Shown here: positions 62,293-64,000 of the stretch, piece after piece
Layout of the letters: every line of letters starts with the position of its first letter
Position numbering within the stretch: position 1 is the first letter of the stretch
Origin: an uncultured Bacteroides sp.
Lineage (GTDB): Bacteria > Bacteroidota > Bacteroidia > Bacteroidales > Bacteroidaceae
Length of the DNA stretch: 64,000 nucleotides
Assembly: GCA_900552645.1 (NCBI GenBank)
Contig: USAN01000002.1
Coordinates: 248,001 to 312,000, forward strand
Direction: 5' to 3'
The notes under the pieces: model-generated
Database searches by the model: none
What the model saw: the letters and a program-made list of their open reading frames with translations, nothing else
Told to the model about the DNA's origin: nothing
Made by a program: the position numbers and the translations under genes

Positions 62293-64000
62293 ATGAAAAA
62301 TTATCTCCTCTTTTGTTTCATGATCTTTACAGCAGTTGGAATGAAAGGCCAAACAACAAAAAACAACTTGCCTTATTCTGTTCAAGGTGTACTTTTAGAT
62401 TCTCTCACAAATGAAGGAGAACCATATTCAACAATTAGAATAGCATTCAAGAACAATCCTAAAAAACCAGTAAAACTTGACGTTACCGGACTCAACGGTA
62501 AATTTACCGAGCATTTAGCTCAAGCAGGAAGTTATATTATAAGCTTCACTTCGGTAGGAAAATCAACAGTGGTAAAACAATTCACTCTTTCAGAATCTAA
62601 CAAAACAGTCGATTTAGGGAAGATTTTCATATCCGAATCTAGCGAAATGCTGAAAGGAGTAGAGGTAGTTGCTGCAAAACCTTTAGTAAAATCGAATATA
62701 GATAAAATAGAGTATGATATGAAAGAGGATCCAGAAGCACAAACCAACAACGTACTCGAAATGTTGCGAAAAGTTCCTTTGGTTACAGTAGACGGTGAAG
62801 ATAACATACAGGTAAACGGAAGCAGTAACTTCAAAGTTTATGTAAACAATAAACCTAATAGCATGATGAGCAAGAATCCTAAGGATATATTGAAAAACAT
62901 GCCTGCAAGTTCAATAAAGAAGATTGAAGTAATTACCGATCCAGGGGCAAAATATGATGCCGAAGGACTATCCGGAATACTTAACATAGTTACCGATGAT
63001 GGTACAAAGATGGAAGGATATACAGTAACTCTTAACGGAGGAGCAAGCAATCGTGGAGTTAATTCAGGAGCTTACGGAACTGTACAACTTGGCAAGTTTA
63101 CCATAACAGGCAATTATTCTTTTAATCATCAGATAGGAGAGAAGAGTTACGTAAAACAAACACGCGAAATGTTTGATGACGATATAAACAAATACCTGGT
63201 AAATAATTATATATCAAAGAATAACGGAAATTTTCAGTATGGCTCTATGGAAGGAAGCTATGAAATAGATTCACTTAATCTCATTACATTTTCTGGAGGT
63301 TTATGGGGCTATAACTTTAAAGGTAGTACTCCGGGAACCACTACAATGAGGAATGTTAATAATGAAATTATATATAGTTTTGATGGAGATGTGTCCAATA
63401 AAAATTCACAGACTAATCTTGATTTAGGATTTGACTATCAGCATTCATTCAAGAGTAACAAAGACAAACTCCTTACATTCTCTTACAGACTGAGCAGCAA
63501 TCCAGGAGACAATGACAACTATACTTATTACAATAATATACAGAATTATCCTTTCACTTTGAACGACATACATTACAAGACTAAAGAGAGTACCAACGAA
63601 CATACCTTCCAACTTGACTATACCACTCCAATCGCAAAGATTCATACCATAAGCACCGGAGGAAAATATATATTACGTCTAAACAGCAGTGATAGTAATA
63701 ATTTCTATGACTATGGAGAGGGCTTTGTACTTGACAGTGAGCAAAGTTCAAAGTACGACCAAAGATATGACATCCTTGCAGGATATGGAGAATATAAGTT
63801 AGCCCTAAAATCCTTCTCTTTCAAGACCGGAGTACGCTATGAACACTCATTCATGAATGTAAAATACCACGAAAACAGATCTAAAGATTTTGATGCCAAC
63901 TTTGACAATATTATACCTTCAGCAAATTTAGGACTAAAGATAACAGATACTCAGAATATAAAGCTTGCATACAACATGCGCATAAGCCGCCCAAGCATCT
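62293..64000 (+). CDS. TonB-dependent receptor-like outer-membrane protein, 5' part
   Basis: The frame is open from ATG at 62293 to the window end: 569 residues, incomplete. Signal peptide LLLFCFMIFTAVGMKG; a carboxypeptidase-like regulatory domain (YSVQGVLLDSLTNEGEPYSTIRIAF, LDVTGLNGKFTEHL); a plug domain (NNVLEMLRKVPLVTVDGEDNIQVNGSSNFKVYVNNKPN in part, with KYDAEGLSGILNIVT); then barrel strands (YTVTLNGGASNRGV, RYEHSFMNVKY). This order matches the outer-membrane receptor group with OMP_b-brl_3-type barrel (PF14905), which usually lacks a SusD partner. Substrate not known. It follows the tricorn-like gene by 169 bases. Confidence 0.85.
   Translation, partial: MKNYLLFCFMIFTAVGMKGQTTKNNLPYSVQGVLLDSLTNEGEPYSTIRIAFKNNPKKPVKLDVTGLNGKFTEHLAQAGSYIISFTSVGKSTVVKQFTLSESNKTVDLGKIFISESSEMLKGVEVVAAKPLVKSNIDKIEYDMKEDPEAQTNNVLEMLRKVPLVTVDGEDNIQVNGSSNFKVYVNNKPNSMMSKNPKDILKNMPASSIKKIEVITDPGAKYDAEGLSGILNIVTDDGTKMEGYTVTLNGGASNRGVNSGAYGTVQLGKFTITGNYSFNHQIGEKSYVKQTREMFDDDINKYLVNNYISKNNGNFQYGSMEGSYEIDSLNLITFSGGLWGYNFKGSTPGTTTMRNVNNEIIYSFDGDVSNKNSQTNLDLGFDYQHSFKSNKDKLLTFSYRLSSNPGDNDNYTYYNNIQNYPFTLNDIHYKTKESTNEHTFQLDYTTPIAKIHTISTGGKYILRLNSSDSNNFYDYGEGFVLDSEQSSKYDQRYDILAGYGEYKLALKSFSFKTGVRYEHSFMNVKYHENRSKDFDANFDNIIPSANLGLKITDTQNIKLAYNMRISRPSI

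Overview
The window is AT-rich chromosomal DNA from a member of the Bacteroidales (Bacteroides/Prevotella-like). The evidence is a SusC/SusD pair, a TonB-dependent receptor, DUF3836-, DUF4271-, DUF3098- and DUF4890-type proteins, weak or absent Shine-Dalgarno sequences, and many -7 elements of the Bacteroidetes form TAnnTTTG. I could not assign a species. TAA, TAG and TGA all end genes, so the genetic code looks standard.

Layout: 1-14.4 kb is mostly housekeeping: the 3' part of uvrC; a dtd-mazG-like-deoC operon (DeoC has a His-rich N-terminus); divergent polyprenyl synthase and polA; a small DUF3836 protein; ychF-panE-lgt; divergent mutS and a YgiN-type monooxygenase; and a secreted unknown. 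tRNA-Gln(TTG) follows. 14.5-21.4 kb holds a large tricorn/S41-like protein whose expected nucleophile is Ala, then tyrS and a long KamA-type radical SAM protein. 21.9-25.1 kb is a redox locus: a flavinylated NosR/NapH-like membrane protein, a membrane-anchored nitroreductase-flavin reductase fusion, a four-copy 22-bp palindromic tandem repeat, and a DUF4890-like secreted protein.

25.3-31.8 kb carries tatD, yidD, rnpA, hemD, DUF4271, a LOG-family gene, metK preceded by a probable SAM-II riboswitch, and a DHA2-type exporter. A membrane-spanning TPR/LuxR-like regulator (31.9-34.1 kb) is followed by a seven-gene minus-strand operon (methyltransferase, ftsX, DUF3098, uppP, truB, queA, folK), pspC-like and miaB genes, a small membrane protein and a succinyl-CoA:acetate CoA-transferase/acetyl-CoA hydrolase.

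43.8-64 kb is a glycan and envelope region: a GH3 beta-xylosidase-like enzyme with a PA14 insert; a DUF6057-like membrane protein paired with a beta-propeller lipoprotein carrying a CxxCH haem motif; a susC gene interrupted by one in-frame TAG; an intact susD; a divergent GH9 enzyme; a second tricorn/S41 protein with an intact Ser; and the 5' part of an outer-membrane receptor. The GH3, SusCD and GH9 genes suggest a beta-1,4-glucan or xylan utilisation locus, but the susC stop codon predicts that import through it is lost or reduced unless suppressed. No CRISPR array, insertion sequence, prophage or rRNA was seen.
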